Of a stretch of DNA of 64,000 nucleotides, positions 19,999 through 29,674 are shown in pieces. Position numbers and translations under genes: made by a program. Origin of the DNA: Pseudomonadota bacterium (GTDB lineage: Bacteria > Pseudomonadota > Gammaproteobacteria > Burkholderiales > Rhodocyclaceae); contig JAGTRU010000011.1 of NCBI GenBank assembly GCA_018261905.1, positions 1 through 64,000 on the forward strand. Direction: 5' to 3'. The notes below the pieces were generated by a model. It did not search any database. It saw only the letters and a list, made by a program, of their open reading frames with translations, and was not told the DNA's origin. Within the stretch, counting starts at the first letter, position 1. Each line of letters begins with the position of its first letter.

Positions 19999-20511
19999 AT
20001 GGCCAGAAAAACCAGTCTTCGTGACTTTCAGGAGTACCTGGCCGGGCGTCTGAAGACCGCGGCGCAGGGCAAGGGCGGCGTTTCGTGGCTGGGCATCCAG
20101 GCCGGCGACGAAACTTGGCTGGTCGATCTGGCGGACAGCGGCGAAATCGTTCAGGCGCCGCAACTGACCGGGGTGCCGTTGGCCCGCCCGTGGTTTGCCG
20201 GGATCGCCAATATCCGCGGCAATCTTTACGCGGTGACCGATTTTTCGCTGTTTCGCGGCGGTCAGGCGACGCCGCAAAATGCCAGTACCCGACTACTGTT
20301 GGTCGGCGTCAAGCACGGCTCGAATGCTGCGCTGCTCGTCTCGCGGATGCTTGGCCTGAAGAACCCGGAAGATTTTACCCCGACGGCCGCCGGCCAGGAT
20401 GCGCCGGCCTGGGCCGCGGTGTCCTATACCGACCGTCAGGGCAAGCTCTGGCACAAACTTGCGGTGCGCGATCTGCTCGTTGATCAAGATTTCATGAATA
20501 TCGGGGTTTGA
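19999..20511 (+). CDS. pilI: CheW-like adaptor PilI
   Basis: 170 residues with a CheW domain: WLGIQAGDETWLVDLADSGE near residue 30, PWFAGIANIRGNLYAVTDFS near 63, and a conserved C-terminal strand KLAVRDLLVD. It couples the receptor PilJ to the kinase ChpA. Spacing to pilH is 5 bases and to pilJ 37 bases. Confidence 0.9.
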   Translation: MARKTSLRDFQEYLAGRLKTAAQGKGGVSWLGIQAGDETWLVDLADSGEIVQAPQLTGVPLARPWFAGIANIRGNLYAVTDFSLFRGGQATPQNASTRLLLVGVKHGSNAALLVSRMLGLKNPEDFTPTAAGQDAPAWAAVSYTDRQGKLWHKLAVRDLLVDQDFMNIGV

Positions 20512-20548
20512 TTCAGGGCCTTCCCTGAACCCCTAGCGGAGGAATTCC

Positions 20549-22711
20549 ATGGCTCTCAGCTTTAAGCTCCCAAAATTCGGCGCCGGTGCCAAGAAACTGA
20601 CCGGGGGGCCAATGACGGTGTTGTCCGGTCTGGCGTCGGGGGACGTGGTGTCGGTCGGGAAGTCGATCTTGCCGGAATCCTTCATGCAGCAGCCGGTGAT
20701 CCAGCAGATGAAAGTTCTGGGCGGCGTTTTCGTTGTCCTCTTTCTGCTCATCGCCGGCCTGGTTTTTCACGACAATCGTGAATCGACTTACGGTACGGCC
20801 TACGTTTCCGCTTCCGGCGAAATGCGCATGCTGTCGCAGCGTCTCGCCAAGGCCTCGTCACTAGCCCTGCAGGGGAATCCGGTGGCCTTCGCGCAGTTGA
20901 AGGAATCGCGCGAAACCTTCGCCCAGCTACTTGACCGGCTGACCAACGGCGGCGATATCGGTAGCGTCAATGTGCCGCCCTCGCCCGGCGCCGTGGGCCC
21001 CCAGCTAACTGCCCTGGCCGAGCGCTGGGCGGCGACGGACAAGGATGCGGCGACCGTGATCAGCCAGGAAAAAACCCTGGTTGAGCTGGGCAAGAACGTT
21101 GCCACCATCGACAACAAGAATGCGGTGATGCTTGAACTGACCGAGCAACTGGCGGCATTGAAGCTGCAGTCCGGCGGTTCGGCGCGGGAAATCGCCGCCG
21201 CCAACCAGTTGGTGATGTTGACCCAGCGCATCGCCAAGAATGCTTCCGCCCTGCTGGTCGGCGACGAAATCAACCCCGAAGTGGCCTTCCTGCTCGGCAA
21301 GGATACCAATGGCTTCCGCGACCTGCTGCAAGGGCTGGGCAAGGGCAGCGAGGCCTTGCGTCTTTCCGGCAGCAACGATGCGGCGGCCCGGGAAAAACTC
21401 AATGAGCTCGATGACGCCTTCAAGGAATACCAGTCGGCGATCGGCAATATTCTCGGCAACATGCAGCCGCTGGTGCTTTCCAAACAGGCCGGGGCGCGCA
21501 TCTTCCGCGAGAGCGAAGAACTGCTCAAGGCGACCGACGGGCTGGCCAGCGGTTACCAGTCGACCCTGGCCGAACGGGCGCTCTACATTGTCCTGCTCAT
21601 CATCTTGACGCTGCTTGCCCTGGGCACCCTGTCCCTGCTCGCCAAGCTCTACCTCGACGATACCAGCCGCCGGGCGATCGATGCCGAGCGCCTGCGGCAG
21701 GCGTCGGAACTGACCAACCGGGAAAACCAGGAAGCCATTCTGCGCCTGATGAACGAACTGGGCGATCTGGCCGACGGCGATCTGACCGTCACGGCAACGG
21801 TCAGCGAAAACATTACCGGCGCCATCGCCGACTCGATCAACTACACCATTGAAGAGCTGCGCGTCCTGGTCGGCCGGATCAACGACGCGGCGAACCGGGT
21901 GACGGCGGCGACGGAAATCGCCCGGGTCAATTCGGCCGAACTGCTCAACGCCGCCGAACGCCAGTCGAGCGAAATTCAGGAAGCCGGCCAATCGGCGCTG
22001 GAAATGGCGCGTTCGATGAACGCCGTTTCGGGCAACGCCACGCAGTCGGCCCAGGTCGCCCGGCAGTCGCTGATGGCGGCCGAAAAGGGGACGCAGGCGG
22101 TGCATGACTCGATCAAGGGCATGAACGAAATCCGCAACCAGATCCAGGAAACCTCGAAGCGCATCAAGCGCCTCGGCGAAAGCTCGCAGGAAATCGGCGA
22201 AATCGTGGAACTGATTTCCGACATTACCGAGCAGACCAACGTGCTGGCCCTGAACGCCGCCATCCAGGCCGCTTCGGCCGGTGACGCCGGGCGCGGTTTT
22301 ACCGTGGTGGCGGAAGAAGTGCAGCGGCTGGCCGAACGTTCGGCCGAAGCGACCAAGCAGATCGCGGCCATTGTGAAGACCATTCAGACGGATACGCAGG
22401 ATGCCGTGTCCGCCATGGAAAAGTCGACCCAGGGCGTGGTCGAGGGAGCCAAGCTGTCCGACGCCGCCGGTCAGGCGCTGACCGAAATCGGTCAGGTGTC
22501 GCGCGATCTGGCCGAGCTCATCCAGGATATTTCGACCTCCACGGAAACCCAGGCCAATACTGCAACCCAGGTGGCAACCCTGATGCAGGACATCCTCCGC
22601 GTTACCGAGCAGACCACGGCCGGCACGCAGCGGACCGCCGAGGCGGTGGACGAACTCACCGCGCTGGCTTCCGAACTGAAGGGTTCGGTCGCCGGTTTCA
22701 AGGTAGATTGA
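20549..22711 (+). CDS. pilJ: Type IV pilus methyl-accepting chemotaxis protein PilJ
   Basis: 720 residues. Inner-membrane receptor of the Pil-Chp system. Membrane segment 1 lies near residues 56-75. The periplasmic part contains two PilJ-type sensor repeats ([20 protein letters not shown] near 90 and [20 protein letters not shown] near 225). Membrane segment 2 ([20 protein letters not shown]) is near 346-366, then a HAMP-like linker. The cytoplasmic coiled coil has the hairpin tip [20 protein letters not shown] near 558 (Q-A-A-S-A where many receptors have E-A-A-R-A). There is no C-terminal pentapeptide for CheR. GCGGAGGAA precedes ATG 20549. Confidence 0.95.
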   Translation: MALSFKLPKFGAGAKKLTGGPMTVLSGLASGDVVSVGKSILPESFMQQPVIQQMKVLGGVFVVLFLLIAGLVFHDNRESTYGTAYVSASGEMRMLSQRLAKASSLALQGNPVAFAQLKESRETFAQLLDRLTNGGDIGSVNVPPSPGAVGPQLTALAERWAATDKDAATVISQEKTLVELGKNVATIDNKNAVMLELTEQLAALKLQSGGSAREIAAANQLVMLTQRIAKNASALLVGDEINPEVAFLLGKDTNGFRDLLQGLGKGSEALRLSGSNDAAAREKLNELDDAFKEYQSAIGNILGNMQPLVLSKQAGARIFRESEELLKATDGLASGYQSTLAERALYIVLLIILTLLALGTLSLLAKLYLDDTSRRAIDAERLRQASELTNRENQEAILRLMNELGDLADGDLTVTATVSENITGAIADSINYTIEELRVLVGRINDAANRVTAATEIARVNSAELLNAAERQSSEIQEAGQSALEMARSMNAVSGNATQSAQVARQSLMAAEKGTQAVHDSIKGMNEIRNQIQETSKRIKRLGESSQEIGEIVELISDITEQTNVLALNAAIQAASAGDAGRGFTVVAEEVQRLAERSAEATKQIAAIVKTIQTDTQDAVSAMEKSTQGVVEGAKLSDAAGQALTEIGQVSRDLAELIQDISTSTETQANTATQVATLMQDILRVTEQTTAGTQRTAEAVDELTALASELKGSVAGFKVD

Positions 22712-22733
22712 CCGACATCGATCGCGAGAGACT

Positions 22734-25700
22734 ATGAACGCGGCAACTGAATTTGATTTGGGCACCCTGACCTGGGTCAAGAGCGAGATTGACCTGGCTT
22801 TGGAGCGCGCCGAAGAGGCGCTGGCCCAGTCCGCAGTCGGGACCGATGTTACCCAGGTCAAGTTCTGTCGCACCCATGTGCACCAGGTGCATGGTGCCCT
22901 GGCCATGGTCGGCCTGGACGGCGTCACCCAGATCACCGAATCCCTCGAAAGCGTCCTCCTGGCCATCGAGGAAGGGCGCCAGACGGCTACCGAGACGAGC
23001 CTGGCCGTCCTGCGCCGGGCCCTCGCCGCGGTCCGCCAATATCTCGATGAACTGATGGCCGGCGAGCCGAACCAGCCGTTGCGGCTGTTGCCGGTGCACC
23101 TGGCGTTGGCCGAGGTCGGCGGTACGGCGCGGGCCCAGGCCAGCGACCTGTTTTTCCCCGATCTTTCGCTGCGTCCGCCCAAACGGGATGCCGTCGCCGC
23201 CCGCCTCAGCCCCGACGAGCTGCGCAAGGTGCTGAAGAGCGAGCGCATGCGCTACGAGAAGGGCTTGCTCAACTGGCTGACCCGCCCGCCGCAGGCGGAA
23301 GAGGGGCGCCAGTTGATGCTCGATGCGCTGAGCCGCATCGAGGCCACGCAGGAAACGCCGGCCGCCCGTTCTTTCTGGTGGACGGCCCAGGCCTTCGTCG
23401 AAGCCCTGGCCGATCCCGGGGTCAGCAGTGCCGAAGGAATCAACCAGGTCAGCACCCGGATCGATCTGCAAATTCGTCGTCTGCTCGAAGGTTCGAGCAA
23501 TGTCGCCGAGCGCCTGATGCGGACGGCGCTCTATCATGTCGCCCAGGCCCCGGCCGGCTTGCGGCCGCTGATCGCCCAAGTCCAGAGTACCTTCGGACTG
23601 CCGGCGCTGCTTCCCGCCGAAGCGGCGGATGCCACCCAGCAACCGCGCGATGCCGTGTTGCGCCGCCTGCGGGAGACGCTGGCGAGTACCGAAGAATTGT
23701 GGAACAAGGTCTGTATCGGCAGCCTTGCCAGCTTGCCGGGCTTTGCCGAACACGCCCGCAATGTGGCGACCCTCACCGAAGAAGTCGCCCATACCGATCT
23801 CAAGCGTCTCGGTCAGGGCCTGGGGGCCATCGCCAATTGGTTGTCGGAAGAAACCGGACGTTATTCCGACACGGTGGCCATGGAAGTGGCAACCGCCATC
23901 CTGCTGCTGCAGAATGCCCAGGAAAATTTCAAGCGTCTGGGGACTGATTTCGCCCAGCAGGTCGATCTCATGGTCGCCCGTCTCTATGCCTGCATCGCCG
24001 GCAAGCCGGCGGTCGACACGGAAATTCCGCTGCTCGACGAAATGACCCGGCGGGCCCAGGAAAAACTGCTGATTGGCCAGGTGGCGCGAGAGATCCAGAA
24101 CAATCTGGCGCAGGTCGAGCAGGCGCTCGACGCCTTCTTCCGCGACCCGGCCAAGGGGCACGACCTGTCGGCCCTGGAAGCTCCGCTCAAGCAGATCGGC
24201 GGCGCTCTCGCCATGCTCGGGCACCTGGGGGCGGTGGCCAGTCTGCAGACCTGCGGCGAGCATATCCGGCGTTTTGCCGAAACCGACTACCAGCCGGCCC
24301 AGGAAGATTTCGAGGTGGTGGCCGGCGAACTCTCGCTGCTCGGCTTCTTTGTCGACGCCTTGTCGTCCGGCGAAAAAGATTTCGACGCCTTCGTCCGTCG
24401 TCTGCAGGGAGAAAGCGAGACGCCGGCCGAAGATGCCGAGGCGGAACAGGTCACCGTCGAAGCCCAGCTAGCCCAGCAGGCACTGGATACCCATGCCCTG
24501 GTCGAAGCGCTGCGCGAAACCCCGGAAGACAGCCGCCTGCACGCCGAGCTCAAGCAGAATCTGCAAGCTATCCAGAAGGATGCCGACCTGGTTGCCGATC
24601 ACGCCCTGGGCGAGACCGCCAAGGCGGCGCTGGAAGCGCTGCAGACCGGTGAGATGGCCAATGTCGATGTCGATGCCGCGCTCTCCGGGCTCAAGCCGCA
24701 ACATGCCGAAGCGCCGCAGCCGTCGGCGGCCACGTTGCAGTTGGCCCAGTCCAGCCATGAGGAAATCGACGCCGAGTTGCTGGCCATTTTCCTCGAGGAA
24801 GCCGGCGATGTGCTGAACACGATCAGCCAACAACTCGACCTGCTGGCCAGCGCCCCGCACGATATCGAGGCGATGACCACGATCCGGCGCTCGGTCCATA
24901 CCCTGAAGGGCAGTGGTCGCATGGTCGGCCTCAAGGACCTGGGCGAGACGGCCTGGGAACTGGAACAAACCCTCAATCTCTGGTTGCGTCAGGATCAGGC
25001 GGCGACCACCGAGTTGCTGGGCATGATCAACGATGGCTACGACCTGTTCGCCGACTGGGTGAAGCAGCTCGAAAGCAATTCCGGCCTGGCGCCCGATAGC
25101 GGGGCCCTGGTCGCCCTCGCCGTGCGTCTGCGCAGTGCCGACGGAGGAACGGAGGCGAGTCCGCCGCCGCCCGCCGCGCCGCTGCCGTCCGTTACAGCAA
25201 CGCCGCCAGCGTCAGTGCCGGCGCCCGAAATGCTCGATATCGCGTTCCCCGATGTCGAGGCCGAGGCGTCGTCGTTCGAGCTTGAACTGCCCTTCCTGGT
25301 CGAGCCGGAGCCGCTTCTCGAGATGGCGCCGGAGCCTTTGCCCGCCGCCCGGGAAGCCGCCGGCTCGGAACTGCTTGCCGCAGCGGAACCGGAAACCTTG
25401 GTCCCGCTCTCGGAAAGCGACGTGTTGCCGCCGACGGTGACCGCTTCGCCGACCTTGTACGATATTTTCCGGGAAGAAGCGCGCGGCTATCTGCAAACCT
25501 TGCTCGACAGTTATACCCAACTGGAAAGCCAGCCGGGGTCGCCGACGACCTTCGAGATGACCCGCGCCGCCCACACGCTGGGCGGCATCGCCGCCACCGT
25601 CGGCTTGATGCCGCTGAATCATCTGGCCATCACGCTCGAGCATGCCCTGTTGCGGCGCGATGGTGCGGCCCAGCCGGACAGCATCGAGGGTCTGGAAACC

Positions 25701-28172
25701 GTTCGCCAGAGCATCATGACGCTCGAGCAGATGTTCGTCGCGCTGGCCGAGCAGCAGACGCCCATCGAACAGCCGCAATTGATCGCGGCGCTGGAAGATA
25801 TCTTTCTCCACCCGCCGCTCGCCGAAACCCCGTCGCCGGTTAGCGCCGAAATCATCGCCCTGCCCGGGGTTGCCGCGCTCAGCGAAACGATTCCGGATGC
25901 CGGGCCGTCCCTGCCGCAATTGACCGATGAGATCGACGAGCAATTGCTGCCGATTTTCCTCGAAGAGGCGGCCGACCAACTACGCGACCTGACCGTCCAG
26001 CTACGGGCCTGGAAAACCGATCTCGGCAGCGCCGTGCCGCCCCATGCCATCGCCCGTCTGCTCCATACCTTCAAGGGCAATGCCCGGATGGCCGGGGCGA
26101 TGAATCTCGGCGAACTGACCCATCTGCTGGAAACCCGGGTTCAGGATGTGGTGCGGGCCGGGGCGCCGACGGTGGCTTTCATCGACGAAATCGAAAGTGG
26201 CTGCGACACCCTGGCGCAAGCCATCGAAGGCCTGCGCCAAGGGCCCTCGGAAGCGCTTCCGGTCGATGCATTCAGTCCCCAGCCGGCCGCGCCGGAGGCG
26301 AAGCCGGTCGTGCTGGCTGCCAGTCACGCCGAGGAGGCCGAGGCGGAAGCCGGCGGTCAGCGGGCGACGCTGCGGGTACGGGCCGACCTCATCGACCGGC
26401 TGGTCAACGATGCCGGCGAATTGTCCATCGCCCGCGCCCGGATCGAAGGCGAAATGCGTAGCTTGAAGGGCTCGCTGCTCGAATTGACCGAAAACGTCAT
26501 TCGCCTGCGGCGCCAGCTCCGCGAAATCGAAATCCAGGCCGAAGGCCAGATTCAGGCGCGGGTTGCCCAGACGCCGGAAGGCGAGGCCCAGTTCGACCCG
26601 CTCGAACTCGACCGTTTTACGCGCTTCCAGGAATTGACCCGCTTCATGGCCGAGTCGGTCAATGACGTGGCGACCGTGCAGCAGAATCTGCTGAAGAACC
26701 TCGACGACGCCAACGCCGCCATTCTTGCCCAGTCGCGCCTGAATCGCGGTCTGCAGCAGGATCTCATGGGCGTCCGCATGATCCCGTTCGCCAGTCAGGC
26801 CGAACGTCTCTACCGGATCGTCCGGCAGACCGCCAAGGACGTCGACAAGCGGGCCAATCTCGACATCGTCGGCGGCCAGGTCGAAATGGACCGTTCGGTG
26901 CTCGACAAGATGCTGGCGCCGCTTGAACACATGTTGCGCAATGCCGTGACCCACGGTATCGAGCGACAGGCCGAACGGCTGGCCGCGGGCAAGCGGGAAG
27001 TCGGCGAAATTACCGTTGCCCTCGCCCAGGAAGGCAATGAAATCGTCCTCACCATGGCCGATGACGGCAAGGGCCTGGACGCGGCGCGGATTCGGGCGCG
27101 GGCCGAAAGTCTCGGTTTGCTGCAACCGGGCCAGGCCATCGAAGCGGCCGCCCTGTACGATTTTATCTTCCAGCCCGGCTTCTCGACCGCCGAAGAATTG
27201 ACCCAGGTTGCCGGGCGCGGCGTCGGCATGGACGTGGTCAAAACCGAAGTCGGCGCCCTCGGCGGACGGATAGAAATCCTTTCCCAGGCCGGACGCGGTA
27301 CGACGTTCCGTCTCTATCTGCCGCTCACCCTGGCGGTCACGCAAACCCTGCTGATCCGAGCCGGCACGCAGCTCTATGCGGTGCCGTCGACGATGATCGA
27401 GCAGGTCCAGGAACTCAAGGAAAAATCGCTCGCCGTGCTCCGTGAAAAGGGCGTCGCCGAATGGCAGAACAATAGCTACCCGCTGTATTTCCTGCCGCAT
27501 CTGTTGGGCGATAGCGAGGCGGTGCCGGAAGTGCGGCGGCGCTACTGGGTTTTGCTGCTGCGTTCGGGCTCCCAGCGGGTGGCGATACAGATCGACGAGC
27601 TGAAGGGCAACCAGGAAGTCGTCGTCAAGAACATCGGGGCCCAACTGGCGCGCGTTGTCGGGATTGCCGGTGCCACGGTGCTGGCCGATGGTCAGGTGGT
27701 GCTGATCCTCAACCCGGTCGCCCTGGCCAGTCGTCTGCCCGCCATCGGCGTGGCGCCGGCTACGCCCCTGGGTGCCGCGCCGGAAGTGGCGAGCCTGCCG
27801 ACGGTGATGGTGGTCGACGATTCGCTGACCGTGCGCAAGATCACCAGCCGCCTGCTCAATCGCGAAGGCTATGAAGTGGTGCTGGCCAAGGATGGTGTCG
27901 ATGCCCTCGAGCAATTGATCGACGTCATGCCGGACGTCGTCCTGTCCGACATCGAGATGCCGCGCATGGACGGTTTCGACCTGCTGCGCAACATCCGCGC
28001 CGACGATCGTCTGAAGCATCTGCCGGTGATCATGATTACGTCACGGACGGCCGACAAGCACCGCAATTACGCTGCCGAAATCGGTGCCGACCACTATCTG
28101 GGCAAGCCTTACGACGAAGAGAAACTGCTTGGCCTGATTGCCGGCTATATCAAAGCCAAGGCGGGCAATTAA
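22734..28172 (+). CDS. chpA: Hybrid chemotaxis histidine kinase ChpA (PilL)
   Basis: 1812 residues. Central kinase of twitching motility. It carries several histidine phosphotransfer domains: an N-terminal one around His53 (HVHQVHGALAMVGL), then His722 (VHTLKGSGRMVGL), His947 (AHTLGGIAATVGL, Gly instead of Lys after TL) and His1111 (LHTFKGNARMAG). The CheA core follows: dimerisation from about 1212 (RLVNDAGELSIARARIEGEM), N-box HMLRNAVTHGIE near 1399, G-boxes ADDGKGLD near 1442 and GRGVGMDVV near 1493. A CheW-like domain (about 1528-1660) precedes a C-terminal receiver with acidic pair VVDDS near 1692 and acceptor Asp in VLSDIEMPRMDGF near 1739. Ala/Pro/Glu-rich linkers separate the Hpt blocks. 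The stop overlaps the convergent photolyase gene by 4 bases; no pilK follows pilJ. Confidence 0.96.
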   Translation: MNAATEFDLGTLTWVKSEIDLALERAEEALAQSAVGTDVTQVKFCRTHVHQVHGALAMVGLDGVTQITESLESVLLAIEEGRQTATETSLAVLRRALAAVRQYLDELMAGEPNQPLRLLPVHLALAEVGGTARAQASDLFFPDLSLRPPKRDAVAARLSPDELRKVLKSERMRYEKGLLNWLTRPPQAEEGRQLMLDALSRIEATQETPAARSFWWTAQAFVEALADPGVSSAEGINQVSTRIDLQIRRLLEGSSNVAERLMRTALYHVAQAPAGLRPLIAQVQSTFGLPALLPAEAADATQQPRDAVLRRLRETLASTEELWNKVCIGSLASLPGFAEHARNVATLTEEVAHTDLKRLGQGLGAIANWLSEETGRYSDTVAMEVATAILLLQNAQENFKRLGTDFAQQVDLMVARLYACIAGKPAVDTEIPLLDEMTRRAQEKLLIGQVAREIQNNLAQVEQALDAFFRDPAKGHDLSALEAPLKQIGGALAMLGHLGAVASLQTCGEHIRRFAETDYQPAQEDFEVVAGELSLLGFFVDALSSGEKDFDAFVRRLQGESETPAEDAEAEQVTVEAQLAQQALDTHALVEALRETPEDSRLHAELKQNLQAIQKDADLVADHALGETAKAALEALQTGEMANVDVDAALSGLKPQHAEAPQPSAATLQLAQSSHEEIDAELLAIFLEEAGDVLNTISQQLDLLASAPHDIEAMTTIRRSVHTLKGSGRMVGLKDLGETAWELEQTLNLWLRQDQAATTELLGMINDGYDLFADWVKQLESNSGLAPDSGALVALAVRLRSADGGTEASPPPPAAPLPSVTATPPASVPAPEMLDIAFPDVEAEASSFELELPFLVEPEPLLEMAPEPLPAAREAAGSELLAAAEPETLVPLSESDVLPPTVTASPTLYDIFREEARGYLQTLLDSYTQLESQPGSPTTFEMTRAAHTLGGIAATVGLMPLNHLAITLEHALLRRDGAAQPDSIEGLETVRQSIMTLEQMFVALAEQQTPIEQPQLIAALEDIFLHPPLAETPSPVSAEIIALPGVAALSETIPDAGPSLPQLTDEIDEQLLPIFLEEAADQLRDLTVQLRAWKTDLGSAVPPHAIARLLHTFKGNARMAGAMNLGELTHLLETRVQDVVRAGAPTVAFIDEIESGCDTLAQAIEGLRQGPSEALPVDAFSPQPAAPEAKPVVLAASHAEEAEAEAGGQRATLRVRADLIDRLVNDAGELSIARARIEGEMRSLKGSLLELTENVIRLRRQLREIEIQAEGQIQARVAQTPEGEAQFDPLELDRFTRFQELTRFMAESVNDVATVQQNLLKNLDDANAAILAQSRLNRGLQQDLMGVRMIPFASQAERLYRIVRQTAKDVDKRANLDIVGGQVEMDRSVLDKMLAPLEHMLRNAVTHGIERQAERLAAGKREVGEITVALAQEGNEIVLTMADDGKGLDAARIRARAESLGLLQPGQAIEAAALYDFIFQPGFSTAEELTQVAGRGVGMDVVKTEVGALGGRIEILSQAGRGTTFRLYLPLTLAVTQTLLIRAGTQLYAVPSTMIEQVQELKEKSLAVLREKGVAEWQNNSYPLYFLPHLLGDSEAVPEVRRRYWVLLLRSGSQRVAIQIDELKGNQEVVVKNIGAQLARVVGIAGATVLADGQVVLILNPVALASRLPAIGVAPATPLGAAPEVASLPTVMVVDDSLTVRKITSRLLNREGYEVVLAKDGVDALEQLIDVMPDVVLSDIEMPRMDGFDLLRNIRADDRLKHLPVIMITSRTADKHRNYAAEIGADHYLGKPYDEEKLLGLIAGYIKAKAGN

Positions 28173-29581
28173 GCGGGTTTTCTGACTACCGCATAGCGGG
28201 CCAGGGTGGCTTCCCTGGCTTGGGCGTGGTCGACGATCGGCCCCGGATAGTCGCGGCCGACGACCACCCCCAGGGCTTGCTGCTCGGTCGCCGGCAGCAA
28301 CCACGGGGCGTGAATGTGCCGGTTGTCGAGTCCGGCCAGTTCCGGGAGATAGCGCCGAATGAACTGGCCTTCCGGATCGAATTTTTTCGATTGCGTCAGC
28401 GGGTTGAAGATGCGGAAATAGGGCTGGGCATCGCAGCCGCTCGAGGCGGCCCACTGCCAGCCCCCGTTATTGGCGGCGAGATCGAAATCGATCAGCCGCT
28501 CGGCAAAGTAGCGCTCGCCGAGCCGCCAGTCGAGGCCCAGATCCTTGCACAGAAAAGAAGCGGCGATCATGCGCAGACGGTTGTGCATCCAGCCGCAATC
28601 ATTGAGTTGGCGCATTGCCGCATCGACCAGCGGATAGCCGGTCTGGCCGTTGCACCAGGCGGCGAAACCGGTCGGCCAGTCGGCCCAGCGGATGGCGTCG
28701 TAGGCCGGCTTGAAGGCGTGCCTGACGACGTGGGGATGGTGGTCGAGGATCATGAAGTAAAAATCGCGCCAGATCAGTTCGTTGAGCCAGGAATCCGCCT
28801 GTTGGGCCAGCGCTTCGCCGACCAGGCGGCGCAGCGACAGGGTGCCGAAGCGCAGATGCACCGAAAGGTAGGAAACGCCGCGGCGCGCCGGAAAGTCACG
28901 CTGGCTGCCGTAATCCGCCAGCCCTTGGCGGCGGAAGTCGTCCCATAGCTGTCGGGCGCCGGACATCCCGGGCCGGATGCCGACGGCACCCAGGTCGCTG
29001 GCCGCGAAGCCGATGGCGCCCAGTTCGGGAACGCCGGCCAGTTCGCCGCCGGCGAGCTGGCCGGCGCAGGGGTAGGTGGCGTAATCGGCGCTGCTCAGGC
29101 GTTTTCGCCAAGCCTTTTGGTAGGGGGTGAATACCGAGAAAGGCTGGCCGTTCTGGGTCAGGACGTCGGTGCCTTCGAAGATTACCTGGTCCTTGCACAA
29201 TTCAAAGGCAATGCCGGTGGTGCGCAAATCGGCGGCGACAGCAGCATCGCGCTGGCGGGCGGCGGGTTCGTAATCGCGATTGGCGAAAACCGTGGTCACC
29301 CCCAGTTCCCGGGCCAGGGCCGCAATCTCCCGACCGGCCGCGCCATGCCGGACGATCAGGCCGCCCCCTTTGGCCCGCAGGGCGTCATCCAGCTCAAGCA
29401 AGGCGGTGTGGATGAAATGAACCCGGCGGTCAGTCGCCGAGGGCAGGGCGTCGAGAATATCCGTATCGAAAACGAAGGCGCAATAAACCCGGCGCCCCCC
29501 GGCGAGGGCCGCGCTCAGGGCGGCATGGTCGTAGTCGCGCAAATCGCGGCGGAACCAGACGAGGGCTTTATTGGAATTCAT
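28169..29581 (-). CDS. phrB: Deoxyribodipyrimidine photolyase (class I CPD type)
   Basis: 470 residues. Uses blue light and FADH- to split pyrimidine dimers. The N-terminal antenna domain begins ALVWFRRDLRDYDHAALSAA. The FAD-binding helical domain has GVSYLSVHLRFGTLSLRRLV near residue 230, LIWRDFYFMILDHHP near 270, and the very conserved region around 345-400 (WMHNRLRMIAASFLCKDLG, DFDLAANNGGWQWAASSGCD, YFRIFNPLTQSKKFDPEGQF). It lies head-on against chpA with a 4-base overlap. A terminator for the upstream gene separates it from the phytase-like gene. Confidence 0.96.
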   Translation of the reverse strand: MNSNKALVWFRRDLRDYDHAALSAALAGGRRVYCAFVFDTDILDALPSATDRRVHFIHTALLELDDALRAKGGGLIVRHGAAGREIAALARELGVTTVFANRDYEPAARQRDAAVAADLRTTGIAFELCKDQVIFEGTDVLTQNGQPFSVFTPYQKAWRKRLSSADYATYPCAGQLAGGELAGVPELGAIGFAASDLGAVGIRPGMSGARQLWDDFRRQGLADYGSQRDFPARRGVSYLSVHLRFGTLSLRRLVGEALAQQADSWLNELIWRDFYFMILDHHPHVVRHAFKPAYDAIRWADWPTGFAAWCNGQTGYPLVDAAMRQLNDCGWMHNRLRMIAASFLCKDLGLDWRLGERYFAERLIDFDLAANNGGWQWAASSGCDAQPYFRIFNPLTQSKKFDPEGQFIRRYLPELAGLDNRHIHAPWLLPATEQQALGVVVGRDYPGPIVDHAQAREATLARYAVVRKPA

Positions 29582-29637
29582 GCGCCGTTTTACCCGTTCC
29601 CGGCGGAAAGTTCCAGAAAACTGCCGGCGCGTGTGAC

Positions 29638-29662
29638 GAAAAGGGCCGGACTGGGCCGGCCC
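29638..29662 (-). terminator. Rho-independent terminator after the phytase-like gene
   Basis: On the minus strand a perfect seven-pair stem GGGCCGG/CCGGCCC with loop CCCAGT is followed by TTTTCG. It sits 12 bases after the stop of the phytase-like gene. Confidence 0.7.
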
Positions 29663-29674
29663 CGCGGAGGAGGC

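Noticed and set aside
21005..23248. 747-residue open frame on the minus strand opposite pilJ/chpA
   Set aside because: Crosses the pilJ-chpA boundary and has no recognisable motif; both plus-strand genes are complete.
26001..28019. 672-residue minus-strand frame opposite chpA
   Set aside because: GC-driven shadow of the ChpA kinase core, whose motifs are all on the plus strand.
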